In this document: piece after piece, positions 33,557 to 42,098 of the stretch | Layout of the letters: the number at the start of each line of letters is the position of its first letter | Numbering within the stretch: position 1 is the stretch's first letter | Origin: Hamadaea sp013361475 | GTDB lineage: Bacteria; Actinomycetota; Actinomycetes; Mycobacteriales; Micromonosporaceae | Direction: 5' to 3' | NCBI RefSeq assembly: GCF_040654195.1 | Contig: NZ_JBFAHM010000004.1 | Location: forward strand, 496,001 to 560,000 | Length of the DNA: 64,000 nucleotides | The notes under the pieces: model-generated | Seen by the model: the letters and a program-made list of their open reading frames with translations, nothing else | Databases searched by the model: none | What the model was told of the DNA's origin: nothing | Program-made: the position numbers and the translations under genes

Positions 33557-34042
33557 ATGGCCCGCTACCGACCGGCGGTACGCGCAATCGTGCTGGACGA
33601 ACACGACCACGTGCTGCTGTGCCGGTTGGAGTTCACCGAGTCTGGACGCCACGTGACCATATGGACGGTCCCGGGCGGCGGCGTCGAACCCGGCGAAGAC
33701 AACATCACGGCGTTACGGCGGGAGCTGGCCGAGGAAGTCGGGCTCGACCTCACCACCGATCCGCCGCACGTGTGGCACCAGCAGGTCCGCTGGCCGCAGC
33801 CCGGCAACGGATTCGACGGCCTCTGCAACGACTACTTCCTCGTGCGTACCGCGAGATTCGACCCACGCGGCTCGATGACCGACGAGCAGCTCGCCGACGA
33901 GGGCCTGACGGGATTCCGGTGGTGGAATCCGGCCGAGCTACCGGAATCATCGGCAGTGTTCTGGCCGCCGGAGTTCCCGGCTCTCCTGCGGACGCTGCTC
34001 GCCGACGGTGTTCCAGCCTCACCTATCGCGATCGACGGGTGA
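33557..34042 (+). CDS. NUDIX hydrolase
   Basis: 161 residues. Starts YRPAVRAIVLDEHDHVLLCR and has the NUDIX box GGGVEPGEDNITALRRELAE followed by EVG, matching Gx5Ex7REUxEExGU. These enzymes hydrolyse nucleotide diphosphate derivatives, often for housecleaning; the substrate is unknown. ATG 33557 is set by the leaderless promoter just upstream. It ends eight bases before the convergent rhomboid gene. Confidence 0.93.
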   Translation: MARYRPAVRAIVLDEHDHVLLCRLEFTESGRHVTIWTVPGGGVEPGEDNITALRRELAEEVGLDLTTDPPHVWHQQVRWPQPGNGFDGLCNDYFLVRTARFDPRGSMTDEQLADEGLTGFRWWNPAELPESSAVFWPPEFPALLRTLLADGVPASPIAIDG

Positions 34043-34049
34043 GGCGTAC

Positions 34050-34895
34050 CTAGCGCCAACCCCCTCTGTCCGTCTTACGCCAGATCACCGGTGGTTCGAC
34101 GAACCCGGTCGCCTGACGCGGAACGGGTGGTCGGCGGCGGCCGCCGCGGAACGGCAGCGCCGCGAGCACGCCGACGAGGAAGCCGAGCACGTGCGCCAGG
34201 TACGCCACCTCTCCCCCGCCGGTGACGGCCAGCCCGGCCGAGTAGAGCCACTGCAGCACGAACCAGGTGCCGAGCACGATCCAGGCCGGCAGGCGCAGCG
34301 GAATGAAGAACAGGATCGGCACCAGACTCCACACCCGAGCCCGCGGGAACAACACCAGGTACGCCCCGAGAATGCCGGACACCGCACCCGAGGCGCCGAT
34401 CAGCGGCTCGGTCGTGTCCGGGTTGGCCAGCGCGAACCCGTACGCGGCGGCGTATCCGGAGGCGACGTAGACCAGCAGATAGCCGATCCGGCCGAACCGG
34501 TCCTCGATGTTGTTGCCGAACACCCACAGGAACAGCATGTTGCCCAGCAGGTGCAGCCAGCCGCCGTGCAGGAACATCGAGGTCAGCACCGACAACGCGG
34601 GCTGCTTCGTGTAGGCGGGCGCGTCGACGACACACCCCAGCCCGTTCCCCATCCGGCCGACCGCCCCGGTCGCGACCAGCGGCAGCTGGGTGTTGCTGAT
34701 CAACTCCTTCGGAATGGCGGCGTAATGCTGGAAGAACGCCGTCTGGTGGCACAGGTCCGAGACCGCTTCGCTGCCGATGCCCATGTTGGCGAAGACCGGC
34801 GTGAACAGCAGCGCCAGCACGTTCGCCACGATCAACCCGTAGGTGACCCACGGCGTACGCCGGACGGGATTCACGTCATAGATCGGGATGACCAT
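34050..34895 (-). CDS. Rhomboid family intramembrane serine protease
   Basis: 281 residues with six or seven membrane helices. The first helix (WVTYGLIVANVLALLF), HGGWLHLLGNMLFLWVFGNN (helix 2 with His and Asn of the oxyanion hole), the catalytic-serine motif LIGASGAVSGILGAYLVLFP (GxSG) and the catalytic His in LAHVLGFLVGVLAAL are all present, so it should be active. Rhomboids cut membrane proteins within the bilayer. ATG 34895 (MVIPIYDVNPVRRTPW) matches the usual N-terminus of the family; the longer frame is rejected. The substrate is unknown. Confidence 0.93.
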   Translation of the reverse strand: MVIPIYDVNPVRRTPWVTYGLIVANVLALLFTPVFANMGIGSEAVSDLCHQTAFFQHYAAIPKELISNTQLPLVATGAVGRMGNGLGCVVDAPAYTKQPALSVLTSMFLHGGWLHLLGNMLFLWVFGNNIEDRFGRIGYLLVYVASGYAAAYGFALANPDTTEPLIGASGAVSGILGAYLVLFPRARVWSLVPILFFIPLRLPAWIVLGTWFVLQWLYSAGLAVTGGGEVAYLAHVLGFLVGVLAALPFRGGRRRPPVPRQATGFVEPPVIWRKTDRGGWR

Positions 34896-34977
34896 GGATT
34901 CACTGTGCCCTATCGACGCGGTCCCGGCATCCCCCGAGCGGGCCACCACGGCGCGTCCGGACTACCGCCGCCGACGC

Positions 34978-34983
34978 TAGAGT
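34978..34983 (+). promoter_or_regulatory. -10 box TAGAGT, leaderless start
   Basis: TAGAGT ends seven bases before GTG 34991. Confidence 0.45.
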
Positions 34984-34990
34984 CAGCGCT

Positions 34991-35743
34991 GTGAGCGACC
35001 GATCCCCGTTCGGTACGCGGCTGTCGCGATTGCTGGCACACCGCTTGTCTGCGGCGCCCACGAATGCAGAGGAGGTGGCTGCCGCGTTCGCCCGCGACTC
35101 CGAACTGCCGGAATCCGAGCTGGCCGGGCTTCTGGCCGGCGCTCAGCCCAGCTCCGAGATCCTGCGGCGACTAGGCACGGCGCTCGGCATACCGGCGGCT
35201 GACATGTTCGTCATCGCCTCGCTGCCCGTACCGGATGATCTCGCCTCCGCGTGGCCGACGAAGCCGTGGAACGTCGGCACACTAGTCGAGACGGCGGCCG
35301 GGATGCCGCCCGCGCAGATCGCACGCCTAGACGAACTGGTCCGATCGCTGCCCGTACAGGCCCGCACGACGCCGCCGCCCCCGGACACCTATCCCGACGG
35401 CCCCGGTGCCGTGGTGTCGCGCCTGATGACGAACCGCAACATCCCGCCGTACGACGCCAAGGCTCTGTATTTCGTCGGCGGCGGCCCGCTCGTGTCCTAC
35501 TCCACCGTGGGCCAGCTCGGCACGGGGAAAGTCACCCTGACTCCGCGATACGTCACGGCATTCGCGCGCGTCCTGGGGTATGAGCCCGGCGACCTGGTCG
35601 CCATCACCGGCGTCGGTCCCGTCCCCGAAGACCAGCCAAGGCATCGGTCGGCGGCCCAGATCGCGGCCCTGGCCTGGAACGCCCGGCATCTGACCAGCGA
35701 TCAGATAAGACAGGTCCTGGAGAGCACTCGGCGAATCCCGTAG
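34991..35743 (+). CDS. XRE-like helix-turn-helix protein, degenerate
   Basis: 250 residues. The N-terminus (GTRLSRLLAHRLSAAPTNAE, LAGLLAGAQPSSEILRRLGT) has the spacing of a transcription-factor helix-turn-helix as in antitoxin/XRE proteins, and GIPAADMFVIASLPVPDD resembles the link region in actinobacterial regulators. A second HTH-like region lies in the C-terminal half (TVGQLGTGKVTLTPRYVTAF, RVLGYEPGDLVAITG). No effector domain known. Possibly a DNA-binding regulator with two HTH modules; unproven. Confidence 0.65.
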   Translation: MSDRSPFGTRLSRLLAHRLSAAPTNAEEVAAAFARDSELPESELAGLLAGAQPSSEILRRLGTALGIPAADMFVIASLPVPDDLASAWPTKPWNVGTLVETAAGMPPAQIARLDELVRSLPVQARTTPPPPDTYPDGPGAVVSRLMTNRNIPPYDAKALYFVGGGPLVSYSTVGQLGTGKVTLTPRYVTAFARVLGYEPGDLVAITGVGPVPEDQPRHRSAAQIAALAWNARHLTSDQIRQVLESTRRIP

Positions 35744-35821
35744 AACGGCCGCGGCTTTCGCCGGCAGCGAACGGCGTCCGCTCAAAGTGAACACGTCTTC
35801 TCGACCCGGACGCCGGATCAA

Positions 35822-35827
35822 TACCGT
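35822..35827 (+). promoter_or_regulatory. -10 box TACCGT, leaderless start
   Basis: TACCGT ends six bases before ATG 35834. Confidence 0.45.
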
Positions 35828-35833
35828 CGCGGC

Positions 35834-36529
35834 ATGAGCGAGATCATCACCGAGCTGCGTCCGCACCTGTACCGAATCGTGCTGGGCCGATATCAGGCGT
35901 ACCTGTGGCGTGACGACGAGACCGCAACGATCATCGACGCCGGCCCGGCCGGATCAGGCCCGCTCATCGCCGAGGCGATGCACCACATCGGCCTCGACCC
36001 GTCCTGCCTCGCCCAGGTCGTGCTCACCCATTTCCACGACGACCACGCAGGCGCCGCCGCCGAGCTGGCCGCCTGGGGTGACGTGAAGATCATCGCGCAT
36101 GAAGCCGACGCGCCCTTCGTTCGGGGCGAGCGACCCGGCCCGCCGCCGAACTTCACCGACTTCGAACGCGAACTGCACGCCCAAGTCGCCGCAGGACTTC
36201 CAGCCGCTCCCCCATCACGCGTCGACCACGAGGTCAGCGACGGCGACCTGGTCGAGTTCGGCGACGGCGCACGAGTCCTGTCGATCCCCGGCCACACCGA
36301 CGGCAGCATCGCACTGCACCTGCCCTCGCACGGAGTCGTCTTCACCGGCGACACGATCGCCGAACACATGGGACAGGTCATACCTGGAGTCTTCAACCTC
36401 GATGTCGCCCAGCTCGCGAACTCGGCAGCGCGCCTGGCCGGCCTGGACGTCGAGGTCGCCTGCTACGGCCACGGCGAGCCCTCGCTCAGCGACGCGTCGG
36501 CGCGCCTGCGCGAGGTCGCCGAGCAGTAG
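35834..36529 (+). CDS. Metallo-beta-lactamase fold hydrolase
   Basis: 231 residues. The metal-binding motif THFHDDHAG (HxHxDH) is intact, with further ligands in IPGHTDGSIALHLP (His) and FTGDTIAEH (Asp) and a final His in CYGHGEPS. The family includes glyoxalase II, lactonases and nucleases. Residue spacing resembles small thiol-ester or lactone hydrolases. It is preceded by a leaderless -10 box. The substrate is unknown. Confidence 0.92.
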   Translation: MSEIITELRPHLYRIVLGRYQAYLWRDDETATIIDAGPAGSGPLIAEAMHHIGLDPSCLAQVVLTHFHDDHAGAAAELAAWGDVKIIAHEADAPFVRGERPGPPPNFTDFERELHAQVAAGLPAAPPSRVDHEVSDGDLVEFGDGARVLSIPGHTDGSIALHLPSHGVVFTGDTIAEHMGQVIPGVFNLDVAQLANSAARLAGLDVEVACYGHGEPSLSDASARLREVAEQ

Positions 36530-36663
36530 CCGGTTGACGACCGTTTCGAAGCGGGTGGCGGGAGTGCCGTCGATTATTGTGGGCCGGGCGCGCCGTCCGT
36601 CCTGCAGCTCATCCCGTCGAACTGGCCGCACAGCGTCGCGCGGCGGCCAAACAGGAGAACCAC

Positions 36664-36726
36664 ATGACTCGTCAGTCAGCTCCCCGACCTGACCGGGTGA
36701 TCGCGGTGTCTGACACATCACGATGA
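36664..36726 (+). CDS. Possible 20-residue leader peptide
   Basis: ATG 36664 has AGGAG at 36653-36657, six bases upstream. The frame encodes MTRQSAPRPDRVIAVSDTSR and stops nine bases before the ATG of the pentapeptide-like gene, whose own N-terminus also begins MTRQ. It may be a translated upstream frame coupled to the next gene, or chance. Confidence 0.3.
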   Translation: MTRQSAPRPDRVIAVSDTSR

Positions 36727-36735
36727 ACTTTTGAG

Positions 36736-37974
36736 ATGACCAGACAGCGGACGGACTCCACTGGCAGCGACCGGACACCCGAACTCGCGATGTGGGAACT
36801 GCGCCGATCAATGGCAGTCGCGTTGGCCACCACAGTGGCAGGGCTAAGTGCCCTGCTGATCGGGGCGCTATGGTTCGGCGGATTTCCGTCGTTGAAACGC
36901 GACGGCACGATCACCGTTTCGACACTCTTCGAGGTGCTGAAGCTGATCTTCGCGATCGTGGCGGGCATCGGCGGTGTGTTCGCACTGGTCGTGGCGTACC
37001 GGAAACAGCGGGTCGCCGAGCACGCTCATCGGCTGGTAGAGGCCGACGCGGTTCGCAGTGACGTGCGACTGTTCAACGAGCGATTCTCCGCCGCCGGAGA
37101 TCAGCTCGGATCGGAACAGGCCGCGGTAAGACTCGCCGGACTTTACTCCCTGGCCGGCCTGGCCGACGACTGGCCGCAAGGCCGGCAGACCTGCATCGAT
37201 GTCCTGTGCGCCTATGTGCGACTGCCCTCACCGGACGTGACCGCCGAGCACGATTCGCCGGGTCGGCAGGAGCTTCAGGTACGCGCGTCTGCGTTCGACA
37301 TAATCGCCAGGCGCCTGCGACCTGGTGCGGAGACCTCATGGCAGGGGCACCGTTTCGATTTCTCACGCAGCCGAGTGCGCGATGGAGACTTCACCGGAAT
37401 TCACGTGACTGGCGAGACCGTCCTTCTGTTCACGGAATGCGCGTTCAGCGGCGATCGGCTGACCTTCCAGGACATGGTTCTCGACGGCGGAATCATCGAC
37501 TTCGCTGACTCCGCGTTCGATCATGGAATGCTGACATTCGCCAACGCCCACCTGAAGGAAGGGACATTGGACTTTCGCAGGTGCGGCTTCTCTGGAGGAA
37601 CGCTGGCGCTCGTCGCGGCGACGTTCGACGGAGCTGACGTGATCTTCGACGGTTCGGGCATGAGGGATGGCGTCATCACCTTTGGCGGCACGACGGACGA
37701 GGAGGGCCAACGGGCGCTGCGTGGCTCCGTCTTCGCCGCGGGCCGGGTGAGTCTGCGGCGGTTCGGTGGCCGCGGCGGCCAAATTCGCTTCGACGACACA
37801 GCATTCAGCGGCGGACTTGTGGATCTCAGCGACTCCGTTTTCGACGGTACAGAAGTCTTTCTCAACGACGCGCGCGAGTGGCGGAGACCTCCGGTGTATA
37901 CACACGACGTGTACCGGAACCCGGGCTTCCACCTCCCGCCGCAGAGCAGGAGCTCACCCTCACGCGCGGATTAG
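36736..37974 (+). CDS. Membrane protein with pentapeptide-like beta-helix repeats
   Basis: 412 residues. Two membrane helices (MAVALATTVAGLSALLIGAL; TLFEVLKLIFAIVAGIGGVF, ending about 90) lead to a cytoplasmic helical segment (VAYRKQRVAEHAHRLVEADA) and then repeats of about 21 residues with alternating F and G/D: LLFTECAFSGDRLTFQDMVL, IIDFADSAFDHGMLTF, TLDFRRCGFSGGTLAL, VIFDGSGMRDGVITFGG. These resemble pentapeptide repeats that fold as a right-handed quadrilateral beta-helix. Related actinobacterial membrane proteins are uncharacterised. ATG 36736 has no strong ribosome binding site and may depend on translation of the upstream 20-codon frame. Confidence 0.75.
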   Translation: MTRQRTDSTGSDRTPELAMWELRRSMAVALATTVAGLSALLIGALWFGGFPSLKRDGTITVSTLFEVLKLIFAIVAGIGGVFALVVAYRKQRVAEHAHRLVEADAVRSDVRLFNERFSAAGDQLGSEQAAVRLAGLYSLAGLADDWPQGRQTCIDVLCAYVRLPSPDVTAEHDSPGRQELQVRASAFDIIARRLRPGAETSWQGHRFDFSRSRVRDGDFTGIHVTGETVLLFTECAFSGDRLTFQDMVLDGGIIDFADSAFDHGMLTFANAHLKEGTLDFRRCGFSGGTLALVAATFDGADVIFDGSGMRDGVITFGGTTDEEGQRALRGSVFAAGRVSLRRFGGRGGQIRFDDTAFSGGLVDLSDSVFDGTEVFLNDAREWRRPPVYTHDVYRNPGFHLPPQSRSSPSRAD

Positions 37975-37993
37975 GTAATTTGGCGGCGCCGAA

Positions 37994-39079
37994 TCAGAGG
38001 CGGTAGACGCGGGCGGCGTTGTCGACGCCGATTAGGTGGGCGATGCGGGTCGCATCCGACTCCGTGAACTCGGCGAGGAACGCCGACAGCGCCTCGCGGA
38101 ACAGGGTCGCGGCGAGGTAGTAGTGCTCGGGCAGCCCGAACGCGTCCGAGGAATAAAGGAGCTTTGGGAACGGGGCGAGTTCGAGCGCTTCGGCGAGCAC
38201 GGCGGTGGCGCGTGAGCCGACGTTGTGCACGGCGAGGCCGATGTCGAAGTACACGTTGTCGAAGACCTGCGTCAGGTAGCCGGCCTCCCGGTGGTAGGGG
38301 TAGGTGTGCAGCAGCAGCACGGGCACGCCGGTCGGTTCGATCGCTCGCAGGAGCGGTGTGAGCAGCGCCGGGTTCGCCTGGTGGAGGTTCAGGTCGGGGT
38401 CGCCGAAGCCGGTGTGGAACTGCACCGGCAGGCCGAGGTCGACGGCCGTCCAGACCAGGAAACGGTGCAGCGTCTCGTTGGCGATCCGCGCCGGGCCGCC
38501 GCGGCCGATCGTGGCCAGTGCCAGCCCGGCCGCCGCGGTCACCTCGCTGTCCGTCGGGCGGCGAGGATTCAAATTCAAGCCCATGCGGTACGCGGCCACG
38601 CTCTTGGCCGCCACGGCGGCCTCGGCTCGGTCGGCGAGATTCTCCCGTACGCCGGACGCGAAGCCCATGGCGTCGACCCCGCTCGTGAGCAGCTGTTCGG
38701 CGAGCTGCTCCAGGCGTACCACTTCATGCGCGGCCGCGCCCGCCGCGGCGCCGAGCTCTTGCGGGGTGAGCAGGGGTTCGGGCAGGTAGCCGGTGTCGAC
38801 GCAGAGTGCGCCGAGGCCGGCCGCGGCCAGGAAGCGGGCCGTGACCTCGGCGTGGCCGAGCGACGCGCGGCGGTCGAGGTAGTCGGCGGGCGGGGCGTGC
38901 GCGGGCAGGTCGAGCAGCGGGGCGCAGTGATCGCGCACGGCGAAGCCGAGCCGGGAGTCCCACGAGCCGCGCGCACCTTCGGTGAGCAGCCCGGCGAATC
39001 CGGCCGCGTCGAGGTCGCGGCGGACGACGCCGTGGCAGTGGTGGTCGGTCAGCGGCAGCGCCGCCACGGATTCCCGCAC
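37994..39079 (-). CDS. Amidohydrolase family protein (FluG-N-terminal-like)
   Basis: 361 residues. The metal-binding HxH motif is seen as LTDHHCHGVVRRDL, followed later by LPVQFHTGFGDPDLN (His), LLLHTYPYHREAGYL and LLYSSDAFGLPEH (Asp). This is the amidohydrolase_2 pattern of proteins linked to glutamine-synthetase-like enzymes; in FluG and NodGS the two domains form one polypeptide. The neighbouring gene across the divergent promoter encodes exactly that partner. The GTG at 39079 is chosen because the upstream part of the open frame is antisense to the next gene. Probably hydrolyses an amide or gamma-glutamyl compound. Confidence 0.85.
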   Translation of the reverse strand: MRESVAALPLTDHHCHGVVRRDLDAAGFAGLLTEGARGSWDSRLGFAVRDHCAPLLDLPAHAPPADYLDRRASLGHAEVTARFLAAAGLGALCVDTGYLPEPLLTPQELGAAAGAAAHEVVRLEQLAEQLLTSGVDAMGFASGVRENLADRAEAAVAAKSVAAYRMGLNLNPRRPTDSEVTAAAGLALATIGRGGPARIANETLHRFLVWTAVDLGLPVQFHTGFGDPDLNLHQANPALLTPLLRAIEPTGVPVLLLHTYPYHREAGYLTQVFDNVYFDIGLAVHNVGSRATAVLAEALELAPFPKLLYSSDAFGLPEHYYLAATLFREALSAFLAEFTESDATRIAHLIGVDNAARVYRL

Positions 39080-39115
39080 CTCACCAGCTTGCCGGAAGGC
39101 CGGGCGTTTTGCCGG

Positions 39116-39121
39116 TAGGTT
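39116..39121 (+). promoter_or_regulatory. -10 box TAGGTT, leaderless start
   Basis: TAGGTT ends seven bases before GTG 39129, within the 49-base divergent region. Confidence 0.45.
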
Positions 39122-39128
39122 CGCTTCT

Positions 39129-40412
39129 GTGACCAATCCGGACGAGATCGCCGCCGAGCTGTCCGCGCGCGACGTCGCCGTGATCGCGCTGACCTGGGTG
39201 GACAACAGCGGCATCACCCGGATGAAGGGCATCCCGGTGGCGCGGCTCGCGCATGCGGCCCAGTGGGGTGTCGGCGCGTCGCCCGTGTTCGACACGTTCC
39301 TGGTCGACGACTCGTCCGTGACCGGCCGGTACGCCGGTGGCCCAGTCGGCGATCTACGGCTCGTGCCGGATCTGCGACGGCTCATCGTGCTGGCGGGGCA
39401 ACCGGGATGGGCGTGGGCGCCCGCCGACCGGTACGACCAGAATCGCGACCGGCATCCGCAGGACGCGCGCGGGATTCTCGGCACGGTCGTGACGCGCCTC
39501 GCCGATCAGGGTTTCACGGTGCGGGCGGGGTTCGAGGTCGAATGGTGCGTGTTCCCGGCTGATTCGTCACCGGCCTACGGAATGGCTCGGGTCGTCGAGC
39601 ACTCGGACTATCTGCGTACGCTGATGGAGGCGTTGATCGCGGAGAACGTGCCGGTCGAGCAGCTGCATCCGGAGTACTCACCGGGGCAGTTCGAGGTGTC
39701 GTTCTCACCGCAGGACCCCGTCGGCGCGGCCGACATGCTCGTGCTCGTCCGCGAGACGATCCGCGCCGTCAGTCTGTCGCACGGCCTGCGCGCCAGCTTC
39801 GCCCCACGAGTCGTCGCCGGTGGTGTCGGCAACGGCGGTCATGTGCACCTGAGCCTGTGGCGGCACTCGGTGAACCTCATGGAGTCCGGCGTCGGCTCGT
39901 CGTTCGTCGCTGGAATCCTGGCTCGCCTACCAGCGCTGCTCGCCTTCGGCGCCCCCTCGGTGGCGAGCTATCTACGGCTCGTGCCCTCCCATTGGGCCGG
40001 TGCGTACGCGTGCTGGGGGCACGAGAACCGGGAGGCTGCGCTGCGGTTCATCACCGGTTCGGTAGGCGAACGTGAATCGGCCGCCAACGTCGAGGTGAAA
40101 TGTTTCGACGCCACCGCCAACCCTTACCTTGCGCTGGCTGCGTTGTTGAGCGCCGGCTTGGACGGGGTGTCCTCCACGTTGTCGCTGCCGGAACCGGTCG
40201 AGGTCGATCCGGCTTCGCTGGCATCGCCGCCGCCTCGGCTGCCCACTTCCCTGTCGGCTGCGGCCGACGCGTTGGAGGGCGATCCCTTCTTCGCCTCCGC
40301 GCTGGGGGTTGAGCTGGTCGACACCGTTCTCGCTGTTCGGCGCGGTGAGGTTGCGGTGTTCGACGGGGCGTCCGAAGAGGAAATCGTCGCCCGTACGCTC
40401 TGGCGCTACTGA
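39129..40412 (+). CDS. Glutamine synthetase-like enzyme (GlnA family, type I fold)
   Basis: 427 residues. Beta-grasp N-terminus (TWVDNSGITRMKGIPVARLA), then catalytic-domain signatures GFEVEWCVF (the EAE-type metal ligands), EYSPGQFEVSFSPQDPVGAA, GNGGHVHLSL (His ligand) and NVEVKCFDATANPYLALAAL (Arg/Glu region). It is shorter than true GlnA (about 470), and such paralogues make gamma-glutamyl-amine bonds, e.g. with polyamines or ethanolamine. Divergent from the amidohydrolase at 37994; together they look like a split FluG. The GTG start is supported by the leaderless -10. Confidence 0.9.
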   Translation: MTNPDEIAAELSARDVAVIALTWVDNSGITRMKGIPVARLAHAAQWGVGASPVFDTFLVDDSSVTGRYAGGPVGDLRLVPDLRRLIVLAGQPGWAWAPADRYDQNRDRHPQDARGILGTVVTRLADQGFTVRAGFEVEWCVFPADSSPAYGMARVVEHSDYLRTLMEALIAENVPVEQLHPEYSPGQFEVSFSPQDPVGAADMLVLVRETIRAVSLSHGLRASFAPRVVAGGVGNGGHVHLSLWRHSVNLMESGVGSSFVAGILARLPALLAFGAPSVASYLRLVPSHWAGAYACWGHENREAALRFITGSVGERESAANVEVKCFDATANPYLALAALLSAGLDGVSSTLSLPEPVEVDPASLASPPPRLPTSLSAAADALEGDPFFASALGVELVDTVLAVRRGEVAVFDGASEEEIVARTLWRY

Positions 40413-40431
40413 AGTTTGCGGCCCGGTAGCT

Positions 40432-41031
40432 TCACTTCATGATCGACTCCGTCATCTTGCGCCAGCGTCCGAGTCCCACCAAGCAGTACACAGTGATCTG
40501 GCCGTTCTCCGCCGTCTCGGTCCGCATGTACATGTAGGTCATCGCCGGATCGAGACGCGCGGACACCGTGAGGTTCTCGCGGCCGACAGCGCACTCCACC
40601 TCTGCCCTGCTGGCCACCACAGCCTCTTCGGCTGAGTCCTGCACCTGCGCGACGGCGTAGACCTGCAGGGCGTGCAGTTCAGTGCATGGCACGACCTGGA
40701 ACTCGGTGACGGACAATATCCCGGGCATCTCCGGCAGACAATCACCTTGACGCAGCTCCGCCGCTGATGTCCCCCGGTCGCTCACCCAGACCGCCGCCGC
40801 TCCGAGCGACAGCGTGATCGACGCCAGGCCAAGGAGAATTCCCATAATTGCGAGGAATTGACCACGCTGGGTTCGGCGCGCGATCTGGCGCAACGCCATA
40901 CCGCCCATGATCAGAGCCGCGATCCCGCCCGGCGCGGCGCATGATGCGACGACGGCTGAAGCGATCGCCAGCACATTCCAGCTTCGATCGGCGCGTTCCG
41001 GCGTGGCCGCCGGCAGTTCGGGATCGGTCAC
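40432..41031 (-). CDS. DUF4190-type membrane protein
   Basis: 199 residues. The N-terminal half has two membrane helices with the DUF4190 pattern: VLAIASAVVASCAAPGGIAA and GQFLAIMGILLGLASITLSL flanking QIARRTQRG. The C-terminal half is extracytoplasmic and has Cys in GDCLPEMPG, VPCTELHAL, VECAVGREN and VYCLVGLG, similar to septum-formation-like domains. Function unknown. TAGCGT lies six bases before GTG 41031, so it is probably leaderless. Confidence 0.8.
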   Translation of the reverse strand: MTDPELPAATPERADRSWNVLAIASAVVASCAAPGGIAALIMGGMALRQIARRTQRGQFLAIMGILLGLASITLSLGAAAVWVSDRGTSAAELRQGDCLPEMPGILSVTEFQVVPCTELHALQVYAVAQVQDSAEEAVVASRAEVECAVGRENLTVSARLDPAMTYMYMRTETAENGQITVYCLVGLGRWRKMTESIMK

Positions 41032-41128
41032 GCGGGCACGCTACAGCTCGACATGATCAGCTGTCCGTCCGCGCGAGTAACGATCTTGTAGCTCTCCTTC
41101 GTTGCCTGGATCGGGGACGGACGGAATG

Positions 41129-41184
41129 CTTGATCATGGTCATTTCCAGGTCGCCATGACGACGTGGAAATGACCATGATCAAG
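41129..41184. repeat. 20-bp-arm inverted repeat with GATCATG core
   Basis: CTTGATCATGGTCATTTCCA (41129-41148) and its exact complement at 41165-41184; after one mismatch a further GTCG/CGAC (41150-41153, 41160-41163) pairs, leaving a six-base loop. It lies between the divergent-to-convergent boundary of the DUF4190 promoter region and the DUF2268 gene stop (41194), so it could terminate that gene. A related element occurs at 61821-61884. Confidence 0.75.
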
Positions 41185-41193
41185 GAGTGCCGG

Positions 41194-42042
41194 TCACGAG
41201 CTGGCGCTGGCGAGGATCTCCGGGCCGGTCAGGCCGGTGCTCTGCGCCACCGTCAGGCCGCTCGCCTTCAGGTGTGCGTCCACGATGCGCAGGCCGACGG
41301 CGTACCCGGCCATGTCGGGGATGCCGACCGGCTCCGAGCCGAACCTGCGGGCCGTGGTGTCGCCCAGCACGTACGCCGCGGTCTTGTCGTATCCGGTGAC
41401 GTCGAACGCGGCGACCGTCTTGTCGTAGGCATCGTCCAGGGAGGAGCCGGTGACCATCGTCGACCACGGTCCCATCGCGGACGGGCCGGCGAGTTCGCGT
41501 ACGAACGCCTCGGCGAGTCCTTCGGAGACGACGTGCTCGCCGACCATCGGCACCCAGGGCACGTTCTGGTACCGGATCTGGTGGTGCAACTCGTGCACCG
41601 CGCAGTACGCGATCCGCCCGATGACGTCGTCGGACGGCCAGCCGATGAGGTAGAGCCAACCCGGCGCGCCGCCCATGCCGTAGTAGCCGCCGGTGACCTT
41701 CATCAGGTGCTCGTCGTCCGGGTTGCCGAGCATGAACAGGACCTTGACCTCGTCCGGCTGCTTCCAGTCCCCCAGCGCTGCCGAAGCACGATCCAAGGTG
41801 GCGGCGATCTGCCCGACGACGTCCTCGTCGACGAGCCGGGTCAGCGCAGGGACGTAGCGCTGGTCGTCGGCGTCAACGCGGAAGCCACCACCCTGGTGGT
41901 GCAGATCGACCGGGTCGCCGGGCATCGGGACGTGCTCGTACATGGGCGCGATGAGGTCGCGCAGCGCGTCGGCGCGCTCGGCCACCGGACGGGCCAGGAT
42001 CTCCAGCATCGCCCGCGGTGTATCCATAACCGTGATCTTCAT
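41194..42042 (-). CDS. Predicted zinc-dependent protease, DUF2268 family
   Basis: 282 residues. The HExxH zinc motif is present as YCAVHELHHQIRYQN with the downstream Glu in VVSEGLAEAFVRELAG, and FMLGNPDDEHLMKVTGG / WPSDDVIGRIAYCAVHEL match DUF2268 proteins, predicted metallopeptidases of unknown substrate. No signal peptide. TACCGT lies seven bases before the ATG at 42042 (leaderless). Divergent from the alpha/beta hydrolase with a 56-base gap. Confidence 0.85.
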   Translation of the reverse strand: MKITVMDTPRAMLEILARPVAERADALRDLIAPMYEHVPMPGDPVDLHHQGGGFRVDADDQRYVPALTRLVDEDVVGQIAATLDRASAALGDWKQPDEVKVLFMLGNPDDEHLMKVTGGYYGMGGAPGWLYLIGWPSDDVIGRIAYCAVHELHHQIRYQNVPWVPMVGEHVVSEGLAEAFVRELAGPSAMGPWSTMVTGSSLDDAYDKTVAAFDVTGYDKTAAYVLGDTTARRFGSEPVGIPDMAGYAVGLRIVDAHLKASGLTVAQSTGLTGPEILASASS

Positions 42043-42085
42043 GGTTTCGACGGTAGGGACTCACGTCGCGTGAGGGTCAAGCGCG

Positions 42086-42091
42086 CACAAT
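42086..42091 (+). promoter_or_regulatory. -10-like CACAAT, leaderless start
   Basis: CACAAT ends seven bases before ATG 42099. Opposite it, TACCGT at 42055-42050 serves the minus-strand gene; the two promoters are back to back. Confidence 0.35.
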
Positions 42092-42098
42092 CGCAGTC

